Made by a program: the position numbers and the translations under genes. Below the pieces are notes generated by a model. It ran no database searches, had not been told where the DNA came from, and was given only the letters and a program-made list of their open reading frames with translations. From Streptomyces sp. WMMC940 (GTDB lineage: Bacteria > Actinomycetota > Actinomycetes > Streptomycetales > Streptomycetaceae), in assembly GCF_027460265.1 (NCBI RefSeq), contig NZ_JAPZBC010000001.1, positions 1,736,001-1,800,000 of the forward strand: DNA of 64,000 nt, given 5' to 3'. Shown one piece after another: positions 15,980 to 23,638 of this stretch (position 1 is the first letter of the stretch; the number at the start of each line of letters is the position of its first letter).

Positions 15980-16756
15980 TCAGCGCACCTCGGTGATCTC
16001 CGGACCGCGCTGCAGCTGTCCCATGCCTCCGGAGAAGCGGGATGTCTCCTGCTCCTCCTGCTGGACGCCCTCGGGCACCATCTGCGCGTCGTTCGGCAGC
16101 TTCAGGACGATCGGGTCGCGGGGCGCCATCGGCCCCTCGCCGCGGACCACGACCGTGTCCCGGAAGATCTGCTCCAGCAGGCCCGCGGCCTGCGGCTGCA
16201 CGGCGCCCTGCCCGGAGATCACTCCGCGCAGGAACCAGCGCGGCCCGTCCACGCCGACGAAGCGCACCAGCTGCACGCCACCGGTACCGTCGGGCAGCTG
16301 GACCGGGACCTGGGCCCGGAGCTCCCAGCCCAAGGGGCCCTCGACCTCGTCGATGACGCCGCCCTGCTGGGTGATGCCGGAGGCGATCTCCTCCCGGACC
16401 TCGCCCCAGATGCCTTCCTTCTTGGGAGCCGCGAACGCCTGCAGCTGGATCGCGCTGTCGCGCAGCACGACGGTGGCCGCCACGATCGCGTCCCCCGCGA
16501 CCTCCACGCGCAGCTCCATGCCCTCGACCCCGGGCACATGGAGACCGCCCAGGTCCACGCGGCCCTCCTCGGGCCGGGAGACCTCGGAGACGTCCCAGGG
16601 GCCGTCGGGCCGCGGCGCCGGCGGAAGGTTCACCCGGCGGGGCTCGTCCTGCTCCGCCGCGTCGTCCGCGTCGAGCTCGTCGACGACCTGCTCGGCCTCG
16701 CCCGCCACGTCCGCTGCTTCTCCAGCGGGACTGCTCTTCTTGCGACGTCCGAACAC
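15980..16756 (-). CDS. DUF3710 domain protein
   Basis: A 258-residue protein starting at GTG 16756 (VFGRRKKSSPAGEA), with GGAAGGA upstream inside the end of dut. An acidic, disordered N-terminus (about residues 1-60) precedes the DUF3710 core with RPDGPWDVSEV, GLHVPGVEGMELRVEV, EGPLGWELRAQVPVQLPDG and RWFLRGVISGQGA. DUF3710 is conserved beside dut across actinobacteria, and its function is unknown to me. The gene starts one base after the dut stop. The C-terminus is Glu/Gln-rich, and a strong terminator follows. Confidence 0.87.
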   Translation of the reverse strand: MFGRRKKSSPAGEAADVAGEAEQVVDELDADDAAEQDEPRRVNLPPAPRPDGPWDVSEVSRPEEGRVDLGGLHVPGVEGMELRVEVAGDAIVAATVVLRDSAIQLQAFAAPKKEGIWGEVREEIASGITQQGGVIDEVEGPLGWELRAQVPVQLPDGTGGVQLVRFVGVDGPRWFLRGVISGQGAVQPQAAGLLEQIFRDTVVVRGEGPMAPRDPIVLKLPNDAQMVPEGVQQEEQETSRFSGGMGQLQRGPEITEVR

Positions 16757-16757
16757 G

Positions 16758-17279
16758 TCACTGTCCTTCCCGGTCGGATACGACCGAAGCGTATCGATTC
16801 CCACCCTGTGAGCCGCCCGGTCCGTCCACGGCGGCATGACCGCCGGTGGACCCGAAGCCCCCCTCGGCCCGCGCCGAGCCGGGAAGCTCCGCCACCTCGT
16901 GGAAGCGCACCTTCTCGACCTGCTGGACGACCAGTTGAGCAATCCGGTCGAACCGCTCGAACCGCACGCTCTCGCGCGGGTCCAGATTGACCACGATCAC
17001 CTTGATCTCCCCACGGTACCCGGCATCCACCGTCCCCGGGGCATTCACGAGCGCCAGTCCGCAGCGGGCCGCCAGGCCCGACCGCGGGTGCACGAAGGCC
17101 GCGTACCCGTCCGGGAGGGCGATGGACACCCCGGTCGGCAGCACGGCGCGCTCCCCCGGCGCCAGCTCGGCGGCCCGGGTGGTCACCAGATCGACACCCG
17201 CGTCGCCCGGATGTCCGTATTGCGGAATCGGCACCTCCGGGTCCACGCGCCGGATGAGTACGTCGACGGGTTCGCGCAT
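16758..17279 (-). CDS. dut: Deoxyuridine 5'-triphosphate nucleotidohydrolase (dUTPase)
   Basis: A 173-residue homotrimeric-type dUTPase, which turns dUTP into dUMP and pyrophosphate to keep uracil out of DNA and feed dTMP synthesis. All five motifs are visible: GDAGVDLVT (1), HPRSGLAARCG (2), PGTVDAGYRGEIKVIVVN (3), RIAQLVV (4) and the C-terminal RAEGGFGSTGG (5). The ATG at 17279 overlaps the stop of the thioesterase gene. The tail after motif 5 (about 20 residues, Gly-rich) is longer than in E. coli. Confidence 0.95.
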   Translation of the reverse strand: MREPVDVLIRRVDPEVPIPQYGHPGDAGVDLVTTRAAELAPGERAVLPTGVSIALPDGYAAFVHPRSGLAARCGLALVNAPGTVDAGYRGEIKVIVVNLDPRESVRFERFDRIAQLVVQQVEKVRFHEVAELPGSARAEGGFGSTGGHAAVDGPGGSQGGNRYASVVSDREGQ

Positions 17280-17854
17280 CAGGGGTTCACCTCGAAGGCG
17301 CGGGCGCGCCTGACCTGGTCGGGGTCGGCCATGGCCGCCTGGATCTCCTCCGGACGGCCGTTGTCGATGAAGTGGTCGACCTTGACTTCGATGAAGAGGG
17401 CCTCGGCGCGGACCGCGACGGGGCCCTCCGGGCCGCCGATCCGGCCGGTGGCCCGGGAGTAGATCTTGCGGCCGGCGACCGCCGTGACCTCGGCCTCCAG
17501 GAACAGCACCGTGTCCACGGGGACGGGACGGACGAAGTCGGTCTCCAGGCGTCCGGTCACCGCGATCACCCGCAGCAGCCAGTTGAGCGAGCCGAGTGTC
17601 TCGTCCAGCGCGGTGGCCAGGACGCCTCCGTGGGCGAGGCCCGGCGCTCCCTGGTGGGCGGCGGTCACGGTGAACTCGGCGGTGAGACTGACGCCCTCGC
17701 CGGCCCGCGCCTCCAGGTGCAGCCCGTGGGGCTGCCCGCCACCGCAGCCGAAGCAGTACTCGTAGTGCGCGCCCAGGAGCTCACCGGGAGCCGGCGCGTC
17801 GGGGTGCCGTACCGGCGCCGCGGCGTCGGCGGGAGGGGTCAGTGCAGTACTCAC
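17279..17854 (-). CDS. PaaI-family acyl-CoA thioesterase (hotdog fold)
   Basis: A 191-residue protein if started at GTG 17854 (VSTALTPPADAAAP); a longer frame to 17929 lacks a clear ribosome site. The hotdog core has HYEYCFGCGGGQPHGLHLEAR at the start and GAPGLAHGGVLATALDETLGSL, where the HGG and the Asp/Glu of the central helix are the usual PaaI-type catalytic elements. The substrate is probably an acyl-CoA thioester but cannot be named. The Cys pair CFGCG is typical of this subgroup. Its stop overlaps the dut start, so the thioesterase, dut and DUF3710 genes form one operon. Confidence 0.85.
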   Translation of the reverse strand: MSTALTPPADAAAPVRHPDAPAPGELLGAHYEYCFGCGGGQPHGLHLEARAGEGVSLTAEFTVTAAHQGAPGLAHGGVLATALDETLGSLNWLLRVIAVTGRLETDFVRPVPVDTVLFLEAEVTAVAGRKIYSRATGRIGGPEGPVAVRAEALFIEVKVDHFIDNGRPEEIQAAMADPDQVRRARAFEVNP

Positions 17855-17912
17855 AGCCGCAGACCTTACCCGCGGGGCAACCTGCTGGTCGCGCCGTGCC
17901 AAGCTTGGGTTC

Positions 17913-18395
17913 ATGCAGCCCTCCGCCACACCGTCCGGCTCCCCCGCGGCACCCCGTTACGACGAGCGTCTCACCGTCCCCCGCTCCTGGTGGCTGATCA
18001 CCGTTCTGGTGGCGGTCTCGGGCGGTCTGGTCCTGCTCCCGCTGGGCACGGTGCCGATGCTCGGCGGGCTGATCGCGGCGGGCGCGCTGACGGCGGCCGG
18101 TGTGAGCTCGTACGGCTCCGCCCGGATCAGGGTGGTGGCGGACTCGCTGGTGGCGGGCGACGCCCGGATCCCCGTCCCGGCGCTCGGCGAGCCCGAGGCA
18201 CTGGAGGCCGAGGACGCCCGGGCCTGGCGTTCGTACAAGGCGGATCCGCGTGCCTTCATGCTGCTCCGCAGCTACGTGCCGACGGCGGTGCGTGTGCCGG
18301 TCACGGACCCGGAGGACCCGACGCCCTACCTGTATCTGTCCACGCGGGACCCGAAGGGCCTGATCGCCGCGCTCGAGGCCGTCAGGGACCGCTGA
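17913..18395 (+). CDS. DUF3093 membrane protein
   Basis: A 160-residue protein. After a proline-rich start come two closely spaced membrane helices (WWLITVLVAVSGGLVLLPLG and a second around residues 48-65). A soluble part follows with RIRVVADSLVAGDARIPV and SYVPTAVRVPVTDPEDPTPY, which matches DUF3093, a PH-like membrane-anchored family of actinobacteria with no known function. It is divergent from the thioesterase gene, and the two starts lie about 58 bases apart. A hairpin at 18396-18415 follows its stop directly. Confidence 0.85.
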   Translation: MQPSATPSGSPAAPRYDERLTVPRSWWLITVLVAVSGGLVLLPLGTVPMLGGLIAAGALTAAGVSSYGSARIRVVADSLVAGDARIPVPALGEPEALEAEDARAWRSYKADPRAFMLLRSYVPTAVRVPVTDPEDPTPYLYLSTRDPKGLIAALEAVRDR

Positions 18396-18415
18396 CGGGC
18401 GGCGACGGCCGCCCG
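18396..18415 (+). terminator. Hairpin after the DUF3093 gene
   Basis: 8-bp arms (CGGGCGGC and inverse) at 18396-18403 and 18408-18415 with a 4-base loop, immediately after the stop codon. Confidence 0.5.
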
Positions 18416-18445
18416 CGAGCGCGGACGCGCGTCCCGTGCGTGGAG

Positions 18446-19417
18446 TCAGCGGTCGAGTTCGCGGCGGAGCTCGACGGGGATGGTGTGCGGCAGCTCTCCG
18501 GGCTGTTCCAGCCGGGGCTGCGGGGGCAGCGCGTCCCAGGGCACCTGCCTGGCGCGCAGGTCCTTGCGGATGCGCTCGGCCAGCTTCCTGGTGTCCCGCC
18601 GGTTCATCACGGCGCCGACGGCGGCACCGATCATGAAGGGCATCAGGTTCGGCAGATTGCGGACCGTGCGCTTCATGATCTGCTGCCGGAGCTCGCGCTT
18701 CATCCGGCCGCCCAGGGCTGCGTTGATCGTCGACGGTTCGGACACGTCGATGCCGCGCTCCTCCGACCAGCTGCCCAGGTAGGCGGTGGAGCGCTCCGTG
18801 AGGTTGCCGGGCGGGCGCAGGCCGTAGACCTCGTGAAGTTCGGCGATCAGCTTCAGCTCGATCGCCGCGACGCCGATGATCTCCGTCGCCAGCTCGGCCG
18901 GGAGTGCGGGCGGCACCGGCATCATGGCCGCCGCGCCGATCCCGGCGCCCACGGTCGACGTGCCGTTGGCCGCACCCGCGATCAGTTTGTCCGCGATCTG
19001 CTCCGGGCCGAGGCCCGGGAACTGGGCCCGCAGGGTGGTGAGATCGCGGACGGGAATCCGCGGCGCGTACTCGATGAGCCGGTCGGCGACGAAGCCCAGC
19101 GCGACCTTGGCGGCGTCGCCGCTCTTGCGCACGCCGGTCATGGCGGCCGCGCCGCTCCTGCGGACTCCCTGCCTGACGGCGTCCAGGCGCCGGGCCCTGG
19201 TCGGGGACCCCGCCTGAGCTGCGGCCTCGAGCGAGGCCGGCAGGCCTCGCTCGTCGTCACGCGTTTCACCGGGAGAGGGCAGGCGGGCAGGCTCGTCCCG
19301 CCCGTCCGACGGCTTCTCGCCGTCCCACGGGCCGGTACCGCCCGGATGTGCGTCCGGGGGACCCTTCCGGCGGAAGCGCCGCTTCGCCGGCCGGTCCGCC
19401 GGTCCGTCGCCTGCCAC
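18446..19417 (-). CDS. Conserved actinobacterial protein of unknown function
   Basis: A 323-residue protein. The first 75 residues are polar and low-complexity (Pro, Gly, Asp, Arg). A conserved core of about 220 residues follows (GFVADRLIEYAPRIPVRDLTTLRAQ, GAGIGAAAMMPVPPALPAELATEII, IELKLIAELHEVYGL). A region with two hydrophobic stretches, NGTSTVGAGIGAAAMMPV and NLMPFMIGAAVGAVM, might associate with the membrane. I do not recognise a characterised family; an EcsC-like relation is possible but not shown. It starts shortly after the DUF4193 stop on the same strand, with 13 bases between them, so the two are likely one transcript. Confidence 0.75.
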   Translation of the reverse strand: MAGDGPADRPAKRRFRRKGPPDAHPGGTGPWDGEKPSDGRDEPARLPSPGETRDDERGLPASLEAAAQAGSPTRARRLDAVRQGVRRSGAAAMTGVRKSGDAAKVALGFVADRLIEYAPRIPVRDLTTLRAQFPGLGPEQIADKLIAGAANGTSTVGAGIGAAAMMPVPPALPAELATEIIGVAAIELKLIAELHEVYGLRPPGNLTERSTAYLGSWSEERGIDVSEPSTINAALGGRMKRELRQQIMKRTVRNLPNLMPFMIGAAVGAVMNRRDTRKLAERIRKDLRARQVPWDALPPQPRLEQPGELPHTIPVELRRELDR

Positions 19418-19430
19418 GGCCGACCGGACC

Positions 19431-19727
19431 TCAGTCGCAGTCGCGGCAGATCGGCTGGCCGTTCTTCTCGCGGGCCAGCTGGCTGCGGTGGTGGACCAGG
19501 AAGCAGCTCATGCAGGTGAACTCGTCAGCCTGCTTGGGCAGCACCCGTACGGCCAGCTCCTCGTTCGAGAGGTCCGCTCCGGGCAGCTCCAGGCCCTCCG
19601 CGGCCTCGAACTCGTCGACGTCGACCGTGGAGGTCGTCTTGTCGTTCCGGCGCGCCTTCAGCTCTTCGAGGCTGTCGGAATCGATGTCGTCGTCGGTCTT
19701 GCGTGGGGTGTCGTAATCCGTAGCCAT
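19431..19727 (-). CDS. DUF4193 zinc-ribbon-like small protein
   Basis: A 98-residue acidic protein (MATDYDTPRKTDDDIDSDSLEEL). The C-terminal end holds two CxxC pairs, CMSC near residue 72 and CRDC at the very end, separated by VHHRSQLAREKNGQP, a zinc-ribbon pattern typical of DUF4193. It resembles other small actinobacterial proteins that bind RNA polymerase or nucleic acid, but no function is known to me. ATG 19727 follows a GGGGGAGAG ribosome site. The 420-base region upstream is long and holds two palindromes (19892-19909 and 20034-20047). Confidence 0.87.
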   Translation of the reverse strand: MATDYDTPRKTDDDIDSDSLEELKARRNDKTTSTVDVDEFEAAEGLELPGADLSNEELAVRVLPKQADEFTCMSCFLVHHRSQLAREKNGQPICRDCD

Positions 19728-19891
19728 GTCGCTCTCCCCCTCTGGGTGTTTGCGGTGTCTCCAGCGCACGTAACGCGTGAGAGGCCGGACTTGTGCCCGA
19801 CCTGAGGCGGAGATTTTGCCTCACATCAAGGTCTGTTACTCAATCGACACCCAACCCGACCCCTCATGAGTGATCAGCTTGGATGGCGATC

Positions 19892-19909
19892 AGGACCGTA
19901 CACGGTCCT
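19892..19909. promoter_or_regulatory. Inverted repeat AGGACCG-TACA-CGGTCCT, candidate operator
   Basis: Perfect 7-bp arms at 19892-19898 and 19903-19909. It lies 165 bases upstream of the DUF4193 start. The bound protein is unknown. Confidence 0.35.
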
Positions 19910-20033
19910 AATGTCGCACTTCACGGGCGCCACCCCGTGTACTTCCCGTCATTCCGACCCCCGGAAACCCGGACGTTCCCGGCGTTCCACAGGATCTTTG
20001 ACGACGGAGAGTACATGGCCGGAAATTCGCCTC

Positions 20034-20047
20034 TGTGATCGATCACA
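20034..20047. promoter_or_regulatory. Perfect 14-bp palindrome TGTGATCGATCACA
   Basis: It resembles a Crp/Fnr-type half-site pair (TGTGA...TCACA) but with a spacer of 4 instead of 6. It lies 103 bases past the cutS stop and 307 bases upstream of the DUF4193 start. Confidence 0.4.
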
Positions 20048-20149
20048 CAGCGAACCTCCGGGCGCGGGTCCCGAAAATTCCGCGTAAAGCGAACAGAGGC
20101 GTTTCCCTCGGCGGCCCTTCGGTGTCATCCGCGGCCCTGAAGCATGTCC

Positions 20150-21394
20150 TCAGAGCGGCAGGGTGACGCGCATGACGAGGCCGCCGCCCTCGCGCGGCTC
20201 CGCGATGATACGGCCACCGTGGGCCCTCGCGACGGACCGCGCGATCGACAGGCCAAGCCCGACCCCCCTGTCACTGCCGGTGCGCTCCTGGCGGAGCCTC
20301 CGGAATGGCTCGAAGAGATTGTCGATCTCGTACGCGGGCACCACCGGCCCGGTGTTCGTCACCACCAGCACCGCCTGGCCGTGCTGGACCTCGGTGGTGA
20401 CCTCGACCCAGCCGCCGTCCGCGACGTTGTACCGCACCGCGTTCTGCACGAGGTTCAGGGCGATCCGCTCCAGCAGTACGCCGTTGCCCTGGACGACCGC
20501 GGGAACTCGCTCCCCGCGGATCTCGACGCCCTTGGCCTCGGCCTCCGCCCTCGTCTGGTCCACGGCGCGGCCGGCGACCTCGGCCAGGTCGACGGGCTTG
20601 CGCTCCACGATCTGGTTCTCGCTGCGGGCGAGCAGCAGCAGCCCCTCCACGAGCTGCTCGCTCCGTTCGTTGGTGGCGAGCAGGGTCTTCCCGAGCTGCT
20701 GCAGCTCGGCCGGGGCACCCGGGTCGGAGAGGTGCACCTCCAGCAGGGTCCGGTTGATCGCCAGGGGCGTGCGCAGCTCGTGCGAGGCGTTGGCGACGAA
20801 CCGCTGCTGTGCGGAGAAGGCCCTCTCCAGCCGCTCCAGCATTTCGTCGAACGTGTCCGCGAGCTCCTTCAGCTCGTCGTCCGGGCCCTCCAGCTCGATC
20901 CGCCGCGAGAGGTCCGTGCCGACGACCCGGCGGGCGGTGCGGGTGATCTTGCCGAGCGGGGACAGGACGCGGCCGGCCATGGCGTAGCCGAAGGCGAACG
21001 CGATCACGCTGAGGCCGAGGAGCGCGAAGAGAGAGCGGGTCAGGAGCTCGTCGAGGGCGTGCTGGCGCTGCTCGGCGATGCACAGCTTCAGCGCCGCGTT
21101 CCGCTGGCCGTTGTCGACCAGGTCGTTGATGCGGGGGCACGTCGGGCTGGTGATGGTGACGTTCGCGCCGGGCGCCGCACCGACCTCGACGGACTGGCGG
21201 ATGCCGTCGTGCAGCGCCTGCGCCGTCAGCAGATAGATGATCGACAGCAGCAGGATGCCCGCGATCAGGAACATCCCGCCGTACAGCAGGGTGAGCCTTA
21301 TCCGGATGGTGGGACGCAGCAGCGGCCCGACGGGCTCTCTCGGGTCCCAGGTGGGCTTGGGGGGCGCCGTGGGGGGCGCGGGTGCCGTCGCCAC
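20150..21394 (-). CDS. cutS: CutS sensor histidine kinase
   Basis: A 414-residue protein. Two membrane helices (about residues 36-58 and 120-140) enclose an extracellular loop of about 60 residues that holds exactly two cysteines, Cys86 (TSPTC) and Cys105 (LKLC). A HAMP domain follows (MAGRVLSPLGKITRTARRVV), then HisKA with ANASHELRTPLAINRTLLE, then HATPase with NLVQNAVRYNVADGG and GVGLGLSIARSVARAHGG. This matches CutS of Streptomyces lividans/coelicolor, a conserved kinase linked to secretion stress and antibiotic control. It starts at GTG 21394, two bases after cutR. Confidence 0.93.
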   Translation of the reverse strand: MATAPAPPTAPPKPTWDPREPVGPLLRPTIRIRLTLLYGGMFLIAGILLLSIIYLLTAQALHDGIRQSVEVGAAPGANVTITSPTCPRINDLVDNGQRNAALKLCIAEQRQHALDELLTRSLFALLGLSVIAFAFGYAMAGRVLSPLGKITRTARRVVGTDLSRRIELEGPDDELKELADTFDEMLERLERAFSAQQRFVANASHELRTPLAINRTLLEVHLSDPGAPAELQQLGKTLLATNERSEQLVEGLLLLARSENQIVERKPVDLAEVAGRAVDQTRAEAEAKGVEIRGERVPAVVQGNGVLLERIALNLVQNAVRYNVADGGWVEVTTEVQHGQAVLVVTNTGPVVPAYEIDNLFEPFRRLRQERTGSDRGVGLGLSIARSVARAHGGRIIAEPREGGGLVMRVTLPL

Positions 21395-21396
21395 GC

Positions 21397-22050
21397 TCAG
21401 ATCCGGTAGCCGGAGCCCGGGACGGTGACGATCACCGGGGGCTCCCCGAGCTTGCGGCGCAGGGTCATGACGGTGACCCGGACGACATTGGTGAACGGGT
21501 CCGTGTTCTCGTCCCACGCCTTCTCGAGCAGCTGTTCGGCCGAGACGACCGCGCCCTCGCTGCGCATGAGGACCTCCAGCACGGCGAACTCCTTGGGGGC
21601 GAGCTGGATCTCCCGGCCCTCGCGGAACACCTCGCGCCGGTTGGGGTCGAGCTTGATCCCGGCGCGCTCCAGGACGGGCGGCAGCGGTACGGTCGTGCGC
21701 CGGCCCAGCGCGCGCACACGCGCGGTGAGCTCGGTGAACGCGAAGGGCTTGGGCAGGTAGTCGTCCGCCCCGAGCTCCAGTCCTTCCACACGGTCGCTGA
21801 CGTCGCCGGAGGCGGTCAGCATCAGGACGCGCGTGGGCATGCCGAGTTCGACGATCTTGCGGCAGACGTCGTCGCCGTGGACGAAGGGGAGGTCGCGGTC
21901 GAGGACGACCACGTCGTAGTCGTTCACGCCGATGCGTTCGAGGGCGGCGGCGCCGTCGTACACGACGTCGACCGCCATGGCCTCCCGGCGCAGTCCGGTG
22001 GCCACCGCATCGGCGAGCAGCTGCTCGTCCTCGACGACGAGTACGCGCAC
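21397..22050 (-). CDS. cutR: CutR response regulator
   Basis: A 217-residue OmpR-family regulator, the length of known CutR. GTG 22050 starts VRVLVVEDEQLLADAVATGL. The receiver has ED at the start, the Asp in VVLDRDLPFVHGDD, Thr in MLTASGDVSD and Lys in DYLPKPFAFTEL. The DNA-binding domain has LAPKEFAVLEVLMRSEGAVV, NVVRVTVMTLRRKLGE and PGSGYRI. It is paired with cutS two bases downstream. A TTACG direct repeat with 11-base spacing lies about 120 bases upstream and could be an autoregulatory site. Confidence 0.94.
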   Translation of the reverse strand: MRVLVVEDEQLLADAVATGLRREAMAVDVVYDGAAALERIGVNDYDVVVLDRDLPFVHGDDVCRKIVELGMPTRVLMLTASGDVSDRVEGLELGADDYLPKPFAFTELTARVRALGRRTTVPLPPVLERAGIKLDPNRREVFREGREIQLAPKEFAVLEVLMRSEGAVVSAEQLLEKAWDENTDPFTNVVRVTVMTLRRKLGEPPVIVTVPGSGYRI

Positions 22051-22167
22051 GAGGCTGGTCCTTCCTGTGTGACCGCCCGGTACCGTGACCGGGCAGGTCG
22101 GCGGTGACCTCGGGCGGGTCGGTGGTCGAATGATGGTTCGTTCTGTCTCCATCCTGCCCCTTACGCG

Positions 22168-22183
22168 CGTAAACCGGCCGTAA
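22168..22183 (-). promoter_or_regulatory. Direct repeat TTACG-N6-TTACG upstream of cutR
   Basis: On the minus strand TTACGGCCGGTTTACG has two TTACG copies 11 bases apart, the spacing typical of tandem OmpR-family binding. The adjoining 22161-22172 is also a 12-bp palindrome, TTACGCGCGTAA. A CutR site is inferred from position. Confidence 0.4.
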
Positions 22184-22311
22184 GACGGAGAAGGCGCACC
22201 CCGGGGGCACCAGGAGTGCACCGGGAATTCACGCGGTTCCCGGTGGAGTTGAGGTTTCCCTGAGGATGGCCCTGGGGAGGACGACTGCACACCCCGCGAT
22301 CACGCCGTGTA

Positions 22312-22325
22312 TGTGGCATGCCACA
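22312..22325. promoter_or_regulatory. Perfect 14-bp palindrome TGTGGCATGCCACA
   Basis: It lies in the divergent region between cutR and the small gene at 22400, 75 bases upstream of the latter. It is a candidate operator for an unknown repressor. Confidence 0.4.
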
Positions 22326-22399
22326 CCCCGTCTCTCTGTCCCCCAGAGGGTGCGCGTGATCCACCACCCGCCACCGACCCACGACGAGGGGGCGCGACC

Positions 22400-22573
22400 A
22401 TGGACGCATTCACCGCAGGTCTTCTGCAGCGCATCAAGGCCACGGAGACCGACCTCACGCGGGCCCGTGAGGACGGCGACGACTTCCTGGCGGAGGTCGA
22501 GCAGGCCGAGCTGGAGGACCTGCACCGTCTCGCGGCGGAGCACGGCGTGAAGTTCGGCGCCGTCAGCGCCTGA
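22400..22573 (+). CDS. Small conserved hypothetical protein (57 aa)
   Basis: MDAFTAGLLQRIKATETDLT continues into an acidic, fully helical-looking sequence ending LAAEHGVKFGAVSA. ATG 22400 follows the ribosome site GAGGGGG. The frame has strong Streptomyces codon bias and is closed by a 19-bp terminator, so I regard it as a real gene. There is no cysteine, membrane segment or known domain. It is divergent from cutR across a 349-base region. Its function is unknown. Confidence 0.75.
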   Translation: MDAFTAGLLQRIKATETDLTRAREDGDDFLAEVEQAELEDLHRLAAEHGVKFGAVSA

Positions 22574-22579
22574 CCGGCC

Positions 22580-22620
22580 CGTGGGGGCCCGGTGCCGTGG
22601 GACGGCACCGGGCCCCCACG
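22580..22620 (+). terminator. Very strong hairpin after the 57-aa gene
   Basis: Perfect 19-bp arms at 22580-22598 and 22602-22620 with a 3-base loop, starting 6 bases after the stop. Confidence 0.8.
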
Positions 22621-22666
22621 CATGTGCGGACCCGTGCCGGCGCCGTGGTCGGCCGCCCGGCCCGCC

Positions 22667-23467
22667 TCAGTCGTGCCAGGCGCCGAGCTCGTCGAGCAGG
22701 CGCTGGAGCGGGGTGAAGACGCCCGGCGACGCCGCGACGGCCAGATCGCGGTTCGGCGGTTCTCCCGGGCGGGACCCGGTGAGGGCCCCCGCCTCGCGGG
22801 CGACGAGGTCGCCCGCCGCGAGGTCCCAGGGGTGGAGGCCCCGCTCGTAGTAGCCGTCCAGACGGCCGGCGGCGACGTCGCAGAGGTCCACCGCGGCCGA
22901 GCCGCCGCGCCGGATGTCGCGGAACCGCGGGATCAGCTGCCGTGCCACTTCCGCCTGGTGACGGCGCACGGACTGGACGTAGTTGAACCCCGTCGAGACC
23001 AGTGCCTGGTCCAGCGGCGGTGCGGGGCGGCACCGGAGCGGGCGGTCGCCGCAGAAGGCGCCGCCCCCGCGCACGGCCCGGTACGTCTCGCCGCGCATCG
23101 GCACCTCTACGACGCCCACGACGGTCTCCCCGTCCCGCTCCGCCGCGATGGAGACGGCCCACGTCGGCAGGCCGTAGAGGTAGTTCACGGTGCCGTCGAG
23201 CGGGTCCACCACCCAGCGGACACCGCTCGTCCCCTCCGTGGAGGCCCCCTCCTCACCGAGGAAACCGTCGTCCGGCCGGGCACCGGTGAGGAAGCCGGTG
23301 ATCAGCTTCTCGGCGGCGATGTCCATCTCGGTCACGACGTCGATCGGGCTGGACTTGGTCGCGGCGACGGCGAGATCGTCGGGCCTGCCGTCCCGCAGCA
23401 GCTCACCCGCCCGGCGCGCGGCCTCCAGCGCGAGGGAGAGCAGTTCGTCGAGCAGAGGGTCGGTCAC
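22667..23467 (-). CDS. Inositol monophosphatase family protein
   Basis: A 266-residue protein starting at GTG 23467. Family metal-binding motifs are present: DGFLGEEG (motif 1 Glu-Glu), WVVDPLDGTVNYLYGLPTW (motif 2, Asp-Pro-Leu-Asp-Gly-Thr) and ERGLHPWDLAAGDLVAREAGA (motif 3, Trp-Asp). It should remove phosphate from inositol-1-phosphate or a related sugar or nucleotide phosphate with Mg2+. Substrate choice within this family (including histidinol phosphate and PAP) cannot be settled from sequence. It lies 171 bases from the ferrochelatase gene on the same strand. Confidence 0.9.
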   Translation of the reverse strand: MTDPLLDELLSLALEAARRAGELLRDGRPDDLAVAATKSSPIDVVTEMDIAAEKLITGFLTGARPDDGFLGEEGASTEGTSGVRWVVDPLDGTVNYLYGLPTWAVSIAAERDGETVVGVVEVPMRGETYRAVRGGGAFCGDRPLRCRPAPPLDQALVSTGFNYVQSVRRHQAEVARQLIPRFRDIRRGGSAAVDLCDVAAGRLDGYYERGLHPWDLAAGDLVAREAGALTGSRPGEPPNRDLAVAASPGVFTPLQRLLDELGAWHD

Positions 23468-23638
23468 GGAATGGCTCCCAGGATGCGTGGCTGTGTCATG
23501 TGCCGGGACGTGCGGGCAGCGACCGCACCCCCCTTCCGTACGACGGCTCTCCGTCCGTACGTACGGGTCCGCCCGCTCCAGTGCCGCGTCGGGCGACGCC
23601 CGCCCCGTCGCGACGGGCGAACCCTGCCCGACGCGGCA

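Larger units (their letters stand above)
19728..20149. other. Long regulatory-looking intergenic region between cutS and the DUF4193 gene
   Basis: A 422-base stretch without a gene and with lower GC than its surroundings. It must carry the promoter of the DUF4193 gene. Two palindromes are listed separately. I see no RNA gene. Confidence 0.6.
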
